In this document: positions 36,845 through 46,800 of the stretch, one piece after another
Layout: the number at the start of each line of letters is the position of its first letter
Numbering within the stretch: the first letter of the stretch is position 1
DNA from: Streptomyces paludis
Lineage (GTDB): Bacteria > Actinomycetota > Actinomycetes > Streptomycetales > Streptomycetaceae
Length of the DNA: 64,000 nt
Assembly (NCBI RefSeq): GCF_003344965.1
Contig: NZ_CP031194.1
Coordinates: 6,324,001-6,388,000, forward strand
Reading direction: 5' to 3'
Program-made: the position numbers and the translations under genes
The notes under the pieces: generated by a model
Databases searched by the model: none
Seen by the model: the letters and a program-made list of their open reading frames with translations, nothing else
What the model was told of the DNA's origin: nothing

Positions 36845-36881
36845 GGTGGTGCGCGCGGGGCGAGCGCGTCACGATGGGGGC

Positions 36882-38126
36882 ATGGGATTCCAGGTGAACT
36901 CGGAGACCGGGCGGCTGCGCCGCGTCGTACTGCACCGACCCGGTCTGGAGATGAAGCGGCTCACACCGGACAACAAGGACGCGCTGCTCTTCGACGACGT
37001 GCTCTGGGTGCGGCGCGCCCAGGAGGAGCACGACGCCTTCGCCGCGGTCCTGCGGGAGCGCGGCGTTCAGGTCCATCTCTTCGGCGAGCTGCTCCGGGAG
37101 TCGCTGGAGGTGCCGGTGGCGCGCTCGCTCGTCCTGGACCGGGTCTTCGACGAGAAGGAGTACGGTCCACTCGCCACGGGACATCTCCGGGAGATCTTCG
37201 ACGGGCTGCCGACGGACGAGCTGGTCGAAGCGCTGGTCGGCGGGATGACCAAGCGGGATTTCCTGGAGCGGCACGCCGAGCCGGTCTCGGTCCGTTTCCA
37301 TGTGATGGATCTCGACGACTTCCTGCTCGACCCGCTGCCCAACCATCTCTTCACCCGGGACACCTCCGCCTGGATCTATGACGGGGTGTCCATCAACGCC
37401 ATGCGCTGGCCGGCGCGGCAGCGCGAGACGGTGCACTTCGAGGCCGTCTACAAGCACCATCCGCTCTTCGCCGGCCCGGGGGCGCCGGCCGGGGCGTTCC
37501 ACCACTGGTCGGAGGGGCAGGACGACTATCCCTCCACCATCGAGGGCGGGGACGTCCTGGTCATCGGCCGCGGCGCGGTGCTGATCGGGATGAGCGAGCG
37601 GACCACCCCGCAGGCCGTCGAGATGCTGGCGCGCGGGCTCTTCGCGACCGGGTCCGCCCAGACGATCGTGGCGCTCGACATGCCCAAGCGGCGGGCGTTC
37701 ATGCATCTCGACACGGTGATGACCATGGTCGACGGGGAGACCTTCACCCAGTACGAGGGCCTCGGCATGCTCCGCTCGTACACCATCGAACCGGGCGGCG
37801 ACGGGCAGGAGCTGAAGGTCACCGACCATCCGCCGGAGCATATGCACCGGGCCATCGCGGCGGCGCTCGGGCTGGCCCGTGTCCGGGTGCTGACCGCCAC
37901 CCAGGACATCCACTCGGCGGCGCGCGAGCAGTGGGACGACGGCTGCAATGTGCTCGCCGTCGAGCCGGGGGTGGTCGTCGCGTACGAGCGGAACGTCACC
38001 ACCAACACGCATCTGCGGGAGCAGGGCATCGAGGTGATCGAGATCCCGGGCGGCGAGCTGGGGCGGGGGCGGGGCGGGCCGCGCTGTATGAGCTGCCCGG
38101 TGGAGCGGGACGCCGTACCGCGCTGA
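36882..38126 (+). CDS. arcA: Arginine deiminase
   Basis: A 414-residue guanidino-group hydrolase converting arginine to citrulline and ammonia. Substrate and catalytic motifs are [40 protein letters not shown] and the C-terminal nucleophile in [12 protein letters not shown]. Length is normal for the family. The ATG at 36882 follows GATGGGGG. Ornithine carbamoyltransferase follows 137 nt downstream, giving two of the three arginine deiminase pathway enzymes; no carbamate kinase or arginine/ornithine antiporter is present. Confidence 0.95.
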   Translation: MGFQVNSETGRLRRVVLHRPGLEMKRLTPDNKDALLFDDVLWVRRAQEEHDAFAAVLRERGVQVHLFGELLRESLEVPVARSLVLDRVFDEKEYGPLATGHLREIFDGLPTDELVEALVGGMTKRDFLERHAEPVSVRFHVMDLDDFLLDPLPNHLFTRDTSAWIYDGVSINAMRWPARQRETVHFEAVYKHHPLFAGPGAPAGAFHHWSEGQDDYPSTIEGGDVLVIGRGAVLIGMSERTTPQAVEMLARGLFATGSAQTIVALDMPKRRAFMHLDTVMTMVDGETFTQYEGLGMLRSYTIEPGGDGQELKVTDHPPEHMHRAIAAALGLARVRVLTATQDIHSAAREQWDDGCNVLAVEPGVVVAYERNVTTNTHLREQGIEVIEIPGGELGRGRGGPRCMSCPVERDAVPR

Positions 38127-38130
38127 CGTG

Positions 38131-38181
38131 TGCGGCGGTGGCTCCGAGGCGCCGACCTGTGCGGCGGGGGCTCCGGGGCGC
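38131..38181. repeat. Imperfect 29-nt-period repeat between arcA and argF/arcB
   Basis: TGCGGCGGTGGCTCCGAGGC begins at 38131 and recurs at 38160 with two changes. It lies directly before the promoter-like region of the carbamoyltransferase gene. No function is apparent. Confidence 0.55.
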
Positions 38182-38192
38182 GCTGTATAGCA

Positions 38193-38213
38193 ATACGGGG
38201 CATCGTATATAGT
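38193..38213 (+). promoter_or_regulatory. Candidate promoter and palindrome before ornithine carbamoyltransferase
   Basis: ATACG-GGGCAT-CGTAT (38193-38208) is an inverted repeat in an AT-rich island. TATAGT (38208-38213) overlaps its end and is a good -10, although no convincing -35 is seen. A repressor at the palindrome would block this promoter. ArgR is a natural candidate but its ARG-box consensus is not clearly matched. Confidence 0.45.
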
Positions 38214-38263
38214 TACGGCTCCATTGTTTTCCCGTCACCCTCACGCGCTCCAGGAGCAGCCCC

Positions 38264-39277
38264 ATGGCGATACACCTCGAAGGCCGCTCGTTCCTCAAGG
38301 AGCTGGACTTCACCGCCGAGGAGTTCCGCGGTCTGATCGCGCTCGCCGCCGAGCTGAAGGCCGCCAAGAAGGCGGGCACCGAGGTCCAGCGGCTGCGCGG
38401 CCGGAACATCGCCCTCATCTTCGAGAAGTCCTCGACCCGGACGCGCTGTGCCTTCGAGGTGGCGGCGGCCGACCAGGGCGCGTCCACGACGTATCTCGAC
38501 CCGGCCGGTTCGCACATCGGGAAGAAGGAGTCGGTCCGGGACACCGCCCGGGTCCTCGGCCGGATGTTCGACGGTATCGAGTTCCGGGGGGACGCCCAGG
38601 CGACCGCCGAGGGGCTGGCCGCGCATGCCGGGGTCCCCGTCTTCAACGGCCTCACGGACGACTGGCACCCCACCCAGATGCTCGCCGACGTGCTCACCAT
38701 GACCGAGCACACCGACAAGCCCCTGACCGAGGTCGTGTTCGCCTATCTGGGTGATGCCCGCTTCAACATGGGCAACTCGTACCTGGTCACGGGCGCCCTG
38801 CTGGGGATGGATGTACGGATCGTCGCGCCGCGCGCCTACTGGCCGAGCGAGGAGATCCGGGGTCTGGCGGAGAAGGCGGCACAGGCCAGCGGCGCCAGGA
38901 TCACCCTCACCGAGGATGTCGCGGCGGGCGTCGCGGGCGCGGATTTCGTCGCCACCGACGTGTGGGTGTCGATGGGGGAGCCCGCCGAGGTCTGGGCCGA
39001 GCGGATCGAGGTGCTCGGTCCGTACGCCGTGACGATGGACGTCCTGCGCGCGACCGGCAACCCCGGCGTGAAGTTCCTGCACTGCCTGCCGGCCTTCCAC
39101 GACCTGGGCACCGCCGTCGGCCGGGAGATCCACGCGCGGTACGGGCTGACGGAGCTGGAGGTCACCGACGAGGTCTTCGAGTCGGCGCACTCGGTCGTCT
39201 TCGACGAGGCGGAGAACCGGCTGCACACGATCAAGGCCGTGCTCGTCGCGACGCTCGCGGCGGCTCCCGGCGCGTAA
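38264..39277 (+). CDS. argF: Ornithine carbamoyltransferase
   Basis: A 337-residue carbamoyltransferase. The carbamoyl-phosphate motif is [13 protein letters not shown], ornithine binding and catalysis are shown by [11 protein letters not shown] and the cysteine motif LHCLPAFHD. Being next to arginine deiminase, it may be the catabolic enzyme (ArcB) rather than the biosynthetic ArgF; the two are hard to separate by sequence. AGGAG lies 10 nt before the ATG. Confidence 0.93.
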   Translation: MAIHLEGRSFLKELDFTAEEFRGLIALAAELKAAKKAGTEVQRLRGRNIALIFEKSSTRTRCAFEVAAADQGASTTYLDPAGSHIGKKESVRDTARVLGRMFDGIEFRGDAQATAEGLAAHAGVPVFNGLTDDWHPTQMLADVLTMTEHTDKPLTEVVFAYLGDARFNMGNSYLVTGALLGMDVRIVAPRAYWPSEEIRGLAEKAAQASGARITLTEDVAAGVAGADFVATDVWVSMGEPAEVWAERIEVLGPYAVTMDVLRATGNPGVKFLHCLPAFHDLGTAVGREIHARYGLTELEVTDEVFESAHSVVFDEAENRLHTIKAVLVATLAAAPGA

Positions 39278-39308
39278 GGCCCGGCGCGTAAGGCCCGCCG
39301 CGTAAGGC

Positions 39309-39719
39309 TCAGCAGGCGGGCAGGGTGAACCAGACCGCCTTGCCCTGATCCGTGGCGCGATGGCCGCAGGCCGAGCTGAGCGTGCTGATCAGCAGCAGCC
39401 CGCGGCCGTCCTCCTGCCAGGGGTCGGGCATGTCGCCCGGGTCCGTGAGATTGCCCGGCGGCGCCGGGTCCCGGTCGTGCACCTCGACCTGGCAGCCGGT
39501 CGGGAGCAGCTCCACGACCAGCTCGATGGGGTGGTCGTCACGGGTGTGCTGGATGGCGTTGGCGACCAGCTCCGCGGTCAGCAGTTCCGCGGTGTCGCTG
39601 TGGGTCGTCTCCTCCAGATGCGCGAGCGCCGTGCGGACCAGGGCACGCGCGAGCGGCACGGCTTCCGCGCTGTGCGGCAGCGTGACGCGCCAGGGAGAGG
39701 CGTCTGCGGCTTCGGTCAT
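39309..39719 (-). CDS. RsbW-like HATPase, anti-sigma factor kinase type
   Basis: A 136-residue GHKL ATPase domain with N-box ELLTAELVANAIQHT, G1-type HDRDPAPP and G2-type DGRGLLLISTLSSACGHR. This size and form is typical of the many stand-alone streptomycete serine kinases that bind anti-anti-sigma factors or sigma factors. No sigma factor or antagonist is adjacent, so the partner is unknown. The ATG at 39719 lacks a clear Shine-Dalgarno sequence. It is convergent with argF, with a 31-nt spacer. Confidence 0.88.
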   Translation of the reverse strand: MTEAADASPWRVTLPHSAEAVPLARALVRTALAHLEETTHSDTAELLTAELVANAIQHTRDDHPIELVVELLPTGCQVEVHDRDPAPPGNLTDPGDMPDPWQEDGRGLLLISTLSSACGHRATDQGKAVWFTLPAC

Positions 39720-39921
39720 GGGCGGCGGGTCCGATCGGGGACGGAGCTGTCTTCGGGGGCGGGTAAGTCCTATTACGTTCAACTTTACGGAGCGTAAAAG
39801 GCTGGGCAAGAGGCGGGGTCCCACCCCGGGCAGGACCTTGGACCCTGTTCCACGGGACCTTGGTCCCGCTGAACAGGGCTGTTCCGCCTCCGGAACCCGC
39901 CGGACCGCCCCACCCCGCACG

Positions 39922-39953
39922 GAGAGGCGTGCCGCACGCGCGGCACGCCTCTC
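39922..39953 (-). terminator. Terminator after prepilin-like gene 2
   Basis: GAGAGGCGTGCCGC (39922-39935) pairs perfectly over 14 bp with 39940-39953 around a 4-nt loop, 15 nt beyond the stop of the downstream prepilin-like gene. Confidence 0.85.
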
Positions 39954-39968
39954 GCCACGACAGGCGCC

Positions 39969-41636
39969 CTAGATGGGTGTGGTCTGGGTGCAGTTCTTCC
40001 ATTCGACCCAGGGGCGTCCGCCGCCCTTCTGCGGAGCGGTGGCGTAGGTGGGGTCACCGGTGATCCGGCTGTTCTTCTCCTCGTGGGTGACATCCAGGCC
40101 GAAGAGCTTGAAGCCCAGGGTGACCTGTCCCGCCGACACACCGAAGCCGATGCCGAGCGAGGCGTTCCACCAGTCGGTGTTGGCGTTGTAGTCGAGCCGG
40201 GAGAGCTTGGCCTTGTCGTGGAGGAGTGTTTCGAGCGGCCCGGCGTCGTTGCCGAGGGGTTTGGCGGCGTCGGAGGGGCTGGGCAGGGCGTCGCTGGCGG
40301 GGAAGTCGCCTCGGCCGCGCAGCCAGTCCTCGACGAGGATGCTGTCGTCGTCGTTGTCGAGGGTGAGTTCGGCGGACTCGGTGTGGATCCGCGACTGGAT
40401 GTTGCCACCGCCGCCACCGACGTCGATGGTCACCGGGAGCGGACCGGCGTTGGCTCCGGCGCCGACCTTGACGCCCACGCCCTCGCCGGCCTCCTCGCTG
40501 GTGGTGATGACCAGCTTCTGCGGGCGGTGCGGGTCGCCGTTCTTCTCCTCCTCGTCGTAGGCGGCGGCGTCGTACGTGACGGCGACCTGCTGCATCTTGC
40601 TGCCCTTGCCCTGAAGGCCCTGGCCGCCGTTGCCGGTGACGGAGAAGGTGTAGACGAAGGTGATCTTGCCCGCGTCGGGGCCGGTCTTGGTCCGCATGAC
40701 CACGACGTCCTCGGTCATCGACGCGGAGAAGAGATCGGTGGAGATGGAGCCGAGATCCTTCTTGTCGTCGCCCTTGCCCTTGGTGAAGGACTTGCCGAAG
40801 CTCACCCCGCCGGCCAGCTCGGTGGTCGCCTTGGTGATGTCGATGTCCGGGGCCTTCTCCGGATCGAGGTCGGGCCTCTTCTTGTTGGCGGAGTGGTTGC
40901 ACAGCATCCCCAGCTCCGCGCCCCACGCGCGCGCGGGCGCGGCCTGGCACTTCGACGCCGCCTTGAGGTATTCGGTGAACTGCTTGGCGTCCTTGAGGTT
41001 GGCTTCCAGATCGGCCTGCGGGTCGTCGCTCTTGTGACCGGAGAACAGCCACTGGCCGCCGCTGCCACTGCCCTTGGAGTAGCTGCCGCTGAGGGAGGCG
41101 CTGCCGCCCCAGTCCTTCAGGCCCGGGATGCCCGCCGAGATACTCGCCGTGACACCGACACTGGAGTCGACGACCCGCTCCACGGTGACGGTGCCGTCGG
41201 ACCACTGGCTGACCTTGACCTGCTCGGATCCGCTGATCTTGATGAAGATGATCTGGACCGTGTAGGTGTCCTTGGTCTGGTCCTCGCCCAGCAGGCACTT
41301 CGCCGGCTCGAAGGGGTCGTTCTCCGGGACGACCGGCGGTTCGCCGTCATCGCCCCCGCCGTCCCCGCCGTCACCGTCACCGTCCCCGTCGTCCGCCAGG
41401 TCCCCGGTGGAGCACGCCTCCGCGCCGCTCAGCGGATGAAGGATCCGGCAGACCGCCGCCTTGAGGCCGGTCGCCGTGTCCTGCGGTACGGAGAGCACCA
41501 CGATCGCGGCGGCGATCATGGCCACCACGAGGATCATGGCCACGTACTCCGTACCGGCCACACCCCTGTCCCTGGCCCGGCCGGCGGATGTGTTGCCATG
41601 GGCATGCCAGGCCCGGAGGTCCTTGGCTCCCTTCAT
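39969..41636 (-). CDS. Large secreted protein with Flp-prepilin-like N-terminus, copy 2
   Basis: A 555-residue protein of unrecognised family. Residues about 22-50 read DRGVAGTEYVAMILVVAMI, matching the prepilin-peptidase pattern G/xxxxEY of Flp-type pilins, with Glu and Tyr at +5/+6 of a hydrophobic helix. A short Cys-containing stretch and a Gly-Asp acidic linker (residues about 78-97) follow. The ectodomain of roughly 450 residues is beta-rich with Gly patches (IDVGGGGGNIQSR, IPGLKDWGGSASLSGSYS) and four or so conserved cysteines. The C-terminus GGGRPWVEWKNC is shared with its paralogue. GAGGAG precedes the ATG. No tad secretion genes are nearby. A surface or pilus-tip role is only inferred. 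Confidence 0.8.
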   Translation of the reverse strand: MKGAKDLRAWHAHGNTSAGRARDRGVAGTEYVAMILVVAMIAAAIVVLSVPQDTATGLKAAVCRILHPLSGAEACSTGDLADDGDGDGDGGDGGGDDGEPPVVPENDPFEPAKCLLGEDQTKDTYTVQIIFIKISGSEQVKVSQWSDGTVTVERVVDSSVGVTASISAGIPGLKDWGGSASLSGSYSKGSGSGGQWLFSGHKSDDPQADLEANLKDAKQFTEYLKAASKCQAAPARAWGAELGMLCNHSANKKRPDLDPEKAPDIDITKATTELAGGVSFGKSFTKGKGDDKKDLGSISTDLFSASMTEDVVVMRTKTGPDAGKITFVYTFSVTGNGGQGLQGKGSKMQQVAVTYDAAAYDEEEKNGDPHRPQKLVITTSEEAGEGVGVKVGAGANAGPLPVTIDVGGGGGNIQSRIHTESAELTLDNDDDSILVEDWLRGRGDFPASDALPSPSDAAKPLGNDAGPLETLLHDKAKLSRLDYNANTDWWNASLGIGFGVSAGQVTLGFKLFGLDVTHEEKNSRITGDPTYATAPQKGGGRPWVEWKNCTQTTPI

Positions 41637-41723
41637 GCGCACTCCTCGATTCCCGCAGTCGCCAACTCCCCCGAGTCCGCGCCAGCTTAGGTATTGGGCC
41701 CAGGCCCAACGGCAGGGCCCGCA

Positions 41724-41739
41724 GGCCCACTTGTGGGCC
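41724..41739. promoter_or_regulatory. Palindrome upstream of prepilin-like copy 2
   Basis: GGCCCAC-TT-GTGGGCC is a perfect palindrome about 90 nt upstream of the gene start, inside a 33-bp block (41711-41743) that is 27/33 identical to a block upstream of the paralogue (43584-43616). The differing positions next to the centre covary so that the palindrome is kept in both copies. Confidence 0.6.
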
Positions 41740-41808
41740 CAGGTCACCGGGGGTCCGGCGCCCGGTCCGCCCGTATCGGACCGGCATCGGACCGGCACCG
41801 GACCGGGA

Positions 41809-43503
41809 TCAGACCGGTACGGGGGTGGTCCGGGTGCAGTTCTTCCATTCGACCCAGGGGCGTCCGCCGCCCTTCTGCGGGGCGGTGGCGTAGGTCGGGT
41901 CGCCGGTGATGGTCTGTTCCTTGTGCTCATGGGTGATGTCGATGCCGAAGAGCTTGAAGCCGAGCGTGACCTGTCCCGCCGACACACCGAAGCCGATCCC
42001 GAGGGAGGCGTTCCACCAGTCGGTGTTGGCCTCGTAGTCGAGCCGCGAGAGCTTGGCCCTGTCGTGCAGCAGCCGTTCGACGGGCCCGGCGTCGTCGTTC
42101 AGCGGCCGCGCCGCGTCGGAGGGGCTGGGCAGGGCGTCGGTGGCCGGGAAGTCGCCTCGGCCGCGCAGCCAGTCCTCGACGAGGGTGCTGTCGTCGTCGT
42201 TGTCGAGGGTGAGTTCGGCGGACTCGGTGTGGATCCGCGACTGGATGGTGCCACCGCCGCCACCGACATCGATCGTGACGGGGAGGCTGCCGGCGGGCAC
42301 ACTGCCGCCGACCTTGACGCCCGCGCCCTCGCCGGCCTCTTCGCTGGTGGTGATGACCAGCTTCTGCGGGCGGTGCGGGTCGCTGTTCTTCTCCTCCTCG
42401 TCGTACGCGGCGGCGTCGTACGTGACGGCGACCTGCTGCATCTTGCTGCCCTTGCCCTGAAGGCCCTGGCCGCCGTTGCCGGTGACGGAGAAGGTGTAGA
42501 CGAAGGTGATCTGCCCGGCGCTCGGGCCGGTCCTGGTGCGCAGCACGACGACCTCCTCGGCCATCGAGGCGTTGAACAGCTCGGTGGACAGGGAGCCGAG
42601 CTTCTCGCCGTCCTTGCCCTTGGTGAAGGACTTGCCGAGGCTGAGGCCGCCGGACAGCTCGGTGGTCGACTTGGTGATGTCGACGTCCGGCATCCGCGAC
42701 GGATCGGTGTTCTGGAGCTTGCTCCTGGCCTGGTCGATGCAGGACGCCTGGCCGATGGGGGAGACGCCCCGGCCGGCGATGGCCCGGCATCCCTCCATCT
42801 GCCTCAGCGCCGTGGCGAACGCCTTGGCGTCCTCCAGGTTGGCCTCCAGATCGGCCTGCGGGTCGTCGCTCTTGTGGCCGGCGAACAGCCACTGCCCGCC
42901 CTGGCCCTTGCCGCTCATGTAACTCGCGCTGAGGGAGGCGCTGCCGCCCCAGTCCTTGAGCCCCGGGATACCGGCGGAGACGGAGGCGGTGGCGCCGACT
43001 CCGGAGTCGGTCACCCGCTCCAGCGTGACGGTTCCGTCCGACCACTGCTGGATCTTGACCGTCTCGGCGTTGCTGATCTTGATGAAGAGGATCTGGATGA
43101 CGACGGTGTCCTTGGTCTGGTCCTCGGACAGCAGGCATTTGGCGGGCTCGAAGGGGTCGTTCGCCGGGACGACCGGCGGACCGTCATCACCGTCGCCCTC
43201 ATCACCGCCGTCGCCGGAATCCTCGCCGTTCTCGCCCTCGTCCCTCTCGTCCCCGTCGTCCGCCAGGTCCCCGGTGGAGCACGCCTCCGCGCCGCTCAGC
43301 GGGTGAAGCACCCGGCAGACCGCCGTCTTGAGGCCGGTCGCCGTGTCCTGCGGCACCGACAGCACCACGATCGCCGCGGAGATCATGGCGACAATCAGGA
43401 TCATCGCGACGTACTCGGTACCGGCCACCCCTCGGTCTCCGGACCGTCGGGCGGTTATGGTGTTCCGGGCATGCCAAAGGGGAAGATCTCCGCTTTCCCG
43501 CAT
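41809..43503 (-). CDS. Large secreted protein with Flp-prepilin-like N-terminus, copy 1
   Basis: A 564-residue paralogue of the gene downstream. The N-terminus RGVAGTEYVAMILIVAMISA repeats the G/VAGTEY prepilin-like site and helix. The acidic linker is longer and Glu/Asp/Gly-rich. The ectodomain is nearly identical in stretches (TFSVTGNGGQGLQGKGSKMQ, ESAELTLDNDDDS, LGIGFGVSAGQVTLGFKLFG). The two copies diverge most in the linker and in a cysteine-bounded loop near residue 230 (CRAIAGRGVSPIGQASC here, CQAAPARAWGAELGMLC in the other). GAGGAG lies 5 nt before the ATG at 43503. Confidence 0.8.
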   Translation of the reverse strand: MRESGDLPLWHARNTITARRSGDRGVAGTEYVAMILIVAMISAAIVVLSVPQDTATGLKTAVCRVLHPLSGAEACSTGDLADDGDERDEGENGEDSGDGGDEGDGDDGPPVVPANDPFEPAKCLLSEDQTKDTVVIQILFIKISNAETVKIQQWSDGTVTLERVTDSGVGATASVSAGIPGLKDWGGSASLSASYMSGKGQGGQWLFAGHKSDDPQADLEANLEDAKAFATALRQMEGCRAIAGRGVSPIGQASCIDQARSKLQNTDPSRMPDVDITKSTTELSGGLSLGKSFTKGKDGEKLGSLSTELFNASMAEEVVVLRTRTGPSAGQITFVYTFSVTGNGGQGLQGKGSKMQQVAVTYDAAAYDEEEKNSDPHRPQKLVITTSEEAGEGAGVKVGGSVPAGSLPVTIDVGGGGGTIQSRIHTESAELTLDNDDDSTLVEDWLRGRGDFPATDALPSPSDAARPLNDDAGPVERLLHDRAKLSRLDYEANTDWWNASLGIGFGVSAGQVTLGFKLFGIDITHEHKEQTITGDPTYATAPQKGGGRPWVEWKNCTRTTPVPV

Positions 43504-43860
43504 CCGTGCTCCTCGTTGCCTTGACCCGCGCGTTCCGCTTCCGTAGCCGGGCGCAAGGAGCGTAGGAGCGGGGCGGGTTCGCGGGCAGGGCCCCCGGGCC
43601 CATCCATGGGCCCAGGCATGGCTGTACCGAGAAATTCGATCGCTGTACGAATGAACCCGTTGGCGTTGATCGACGTCTTCCGGGCCGAAGTGATTGCTGA
43701 AGATCGAGTTCCGCCCCAACCGCGCCCGCTGAGGCGTGAGTTGCGAGGCGAGTGGATCTTGGTGGGGGTCGTTTCTCCGCTTGTGTCAGGTACGTGCATA
43801 CTCAGGTTGCATGCGCTTCGGGGCTTTGTTCGATTAAGCGCCTCAAGAGTTGGGGGAGAT
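43504..43860. other. Divergent intergenic region
   Basis: Spacer of 357 nt between prepilin-like copy 1 and the subtilisin gene. It contains the conserved GC-rich block at 43584-43616. Toward the protease the sequence becomes AT-richer, with CATACT and TTGTGT hexamers near 43780-43805 that do not form a promoter at standard spacing. I see no gene in it. Confidence 0.5.
43596..43613. promoter_or_regulatory. Palindrome upstream of prepilin-like copy 1
   Basis: GGGCCCAT-CC-ATGGGCCC is a perfect 8-2-8 palindrome about 93 nt upstream of the start. It corresponds to the site upstream of the paralogue with compensating C/G to T/A changes beside the centre. Confidence 0.6.
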
Positions 43861-46800
43861 TTGCGTACGTACAAGAAGAGAGCCGGGGCCGTCATGGTGG
43901 CCGCTGTGCTCACGGCCGGGCTGACGTCCGGTGCCACCATCGGTACGGCTTCGGCCGCCGGCGCCGGCGAGTCGGGGGCCGCCGCGCAGGCGTTCGCCGC
44001 GAAGGCGCGCCAGGCTCAAGCGAGGGGGCAGGCCGGCGCGTCCGTCGTCACCCTCATCACCGGTGACCGCGTCCACGTCGACGGCCAGGGCCGGGTGACC
44101 CGCGTACAGCCCGCGAAGGGCCGCGAGGACGTCCGGATGAAGGTCAACCGGGTCAACGACCAGGTGTACGTGCTGCCGGCCGACGCCGCGGAGCTGGTCT
44201 CCCAGGGCACCCTGGACCGGCGGCTGTTCAATGTCACGGGCCTGCTGAAGGCGCAGTACGACGACGCGCACCGGGCCACGCTCCCGCTGATCGTGTCGTA
44301 CGCGAAGAACGCGAACCAGAAGGCGGCGGCGAAGGCCGCCATCGCGGACGCGGATGTCTCCGTCCGCCGTACGCTGCCCGCTGTCAGCGGCGAGGCGCTC
44401 ACCGCGCCGAAGGACGAGACCGCCGACGTCTGGGAGGCGCTCACCGCCGAGGGCGACCCGGGGAGCGAGGCCCGCGAGACCGCTCCCGGGATCGAGCGCG
44501 TCTGGCTGGACGGCAAGCGGCAGGCCCTGCTCGACAAGAGCGTGCCGCAGATCGGCGCGCCGACGGCGTGGGGGGCCGGGTACGACGGCACGGGCGTGAA
44601 GATCGCCGTCCTCGACACCGGGGTCGACCAGACGCACCCCGATCTCAAGGGTGTCGAGATCGCGCAGAAGGACTTCTCGGATTCGGGCAACACCACCGAC
44701 CACTTCGGTCATGGCACGCATGTCGCCTCGATCGCGGCGGGGTCCGGCGCGAAGTCGGGCGGTAAGTACAAGGGTGTCGCGCCCGGCGCGAAGATCATCG
44801 ACGCCAAGGTCCTCGACGACGACGGGTTCGGCGAGGACTCCGGGATCATCGCGGGCATGCAGTGGGCCGTGGACCAGGGCGCGAAGATAGCCAACCTGAG
44901 CCTCGGCGGCGAGGACACCGTCGAGGCCGACCCGCTGGAGAAGGCGGTCGACAAGCTCTCCGCCGAGAAGGGCGTGCTCTTCGTCATCGCCGCCGGCAAC
45001 GAGGGTCCGAGCGCGCAGACGGTCGGTTCGCCCGGCAGCGCCGCCTCGGCGCTCACCGTGGGCGCGGTCGACAGCAAGAACAGGATCGCCGACTTCTCCA
45101 GCGTGGGCCCGACGGCCGACGGTTCGCTGAAGCCGGACATCACCGCGCCGGGCGTGGACATCGTCGCCGCGAAGGCCGCCAAGGGCTTCATCGGTGACCC
45201 GGCCGCCGACGGCTACGTGGCGCTGTCCGGTACGTCGATGGCGACGCCGCATGTCGCGGGCGCCGCCGCCCTCCTCGCCCAGCAGCACCCGGACTGGACG
45301 GGGGCGCGCATCAAGCAGGCGCTGACCGCCTCTGCCAAGCCGACCGCCGGGCTCACCCCGTACCAGCAGGGCACCGGCCGCGCCGACCTGACGAAGGCGA
45401 TCGCCCAGACCGTCGTCAGCGAGCAGACCTCGCTCAACTTCGGCACCCAGTCGTGGCCGCACACGAACGACAAGCCGGTCACCAAGACGGTCACGTACGC
45501 CAACACCGGTACGCAGGACATCACCCTCGATCTGTCGCTGGAGACGGTCGGCCCCAAGGGCAAGGCGGCTCCGGCCGGCTTCTTCTCCCTCGGCGCCCAG
45601 CAGGTCACCGTCCCCGCCGGCGGCACCGCGAGTGTCGGCCTCACGTCGAACACCAGCGTGGGCAGCCAGGACGGTGCCTTCGGCGGCTCGGTCGTCGCGA
45701 AGGCCACCGAGGGCGGCCAGAGCGTCCGTACGAGCTTCGGCGCCATCCGCGAGGTCGAGTCGTACGACATCACCGTCAAGTTCATCGACGCCAAGGGCAA
45801 GCCTTCCAAGTCGAGCGCCTCGGTCTACGGCCACAGCACCGACTTCTGGCAGGGCGTGGAGGCCAAGAAGAGCGACGGCGTCGCCAAGATCCGGCTCCCC
45901 AAGGGCTCGTACCTCCTTGAGGGCGAGGTGGCGACCGGCAGCGGCAAGTCCGCGGAATACGCCTGGCTGGTCCAGCCGAAGCTGGCGGTCACCAAGAACT
46001 CCACGGTCACCTTCGACGCCCGCAAGGCCAAGCCGATCAGCATCACGGCGCCGGACTCCGCCAAGCTCCTCACCACGTTCGTGAACTTCAACCTGGATTC
46101 GGCGAACGGCGGCTACGCCAGCACCTGGATGCTGGGCTCCTTCAAGGGCTTCCGCGTGGGCCAGGTCGGCCCGTCGGTCTCGTCGAAGCTGTTCAGCTCG
46201 CAGACGGGCGGCACCTGGCAGAAGGGCGGCGCGAACTACAACCTGCTCTACAACCGCGGCGGTTCCTTCTACACCGGCTTCACCCACAAGACCGCCAAGA
46301 GCGAACTGGCCACGGTGAACACCAAGGTCGGCGCCAGCGTCAAGAAGCGCAAGGGCTACACCAGCCCGATCTGGATCGGGCCCTCCGGGACGTTCGGGCT
46401 CGGCTCGGCCGTCACCCCGCTCGCCCTGCCCGGCACGGTGAAGAACTACGTCACCACGCCCAAGGGCTTCACCTGGGCGTTCGGCGCCGGTCAGCTCAAC
46501 AGCCGGGGCTCGAACATCGACGCGTACCAGATAGCCGCGAAGGGCAAGAGCTACGCGGCGAAGAAGACGTACACGGAGACCTTCAACGTCGGTGTGTTCG
46601 CCCCGAAGGTCGGCGGCGAGAGCGGTGTGCAGCGGTACGCCAACGAAATGCTCGCCTGCATAGCCGAGTTCTCCGACGGCGCCGGTCACCTCGGCTTCTC
46701 GAAGGCGTCCAAGCAGCAGTCGGTGCTCTCCGTCAATGGCAAGAAGCTCGTCAACGAGAAGACCGACCTCTGCCTGTACACCGACGGGCTGCCCGCCAAG

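Noticed and set aside
33941..37381. 1146-codon plus-strand frame overlapping hen1, pnkp and arcA
   Set aside because: It is Arg/Pro/Gly-rich and out of frame with three genes that have intact catalytic motifs and normal spacing.
34023..38012. 1329-codon open frame on the minus strand
   Set aside because: Antisense to pnkp and arcA; composition is an artefact of GC-rich third positions on the real strand.
39969..43503. Tandem paralogues as a sign of a recent assembly duplication
   Set aside because: The copies differ throughout at codon level and in loops and linker, so this is an old biological duplication, not an assembly artefact.
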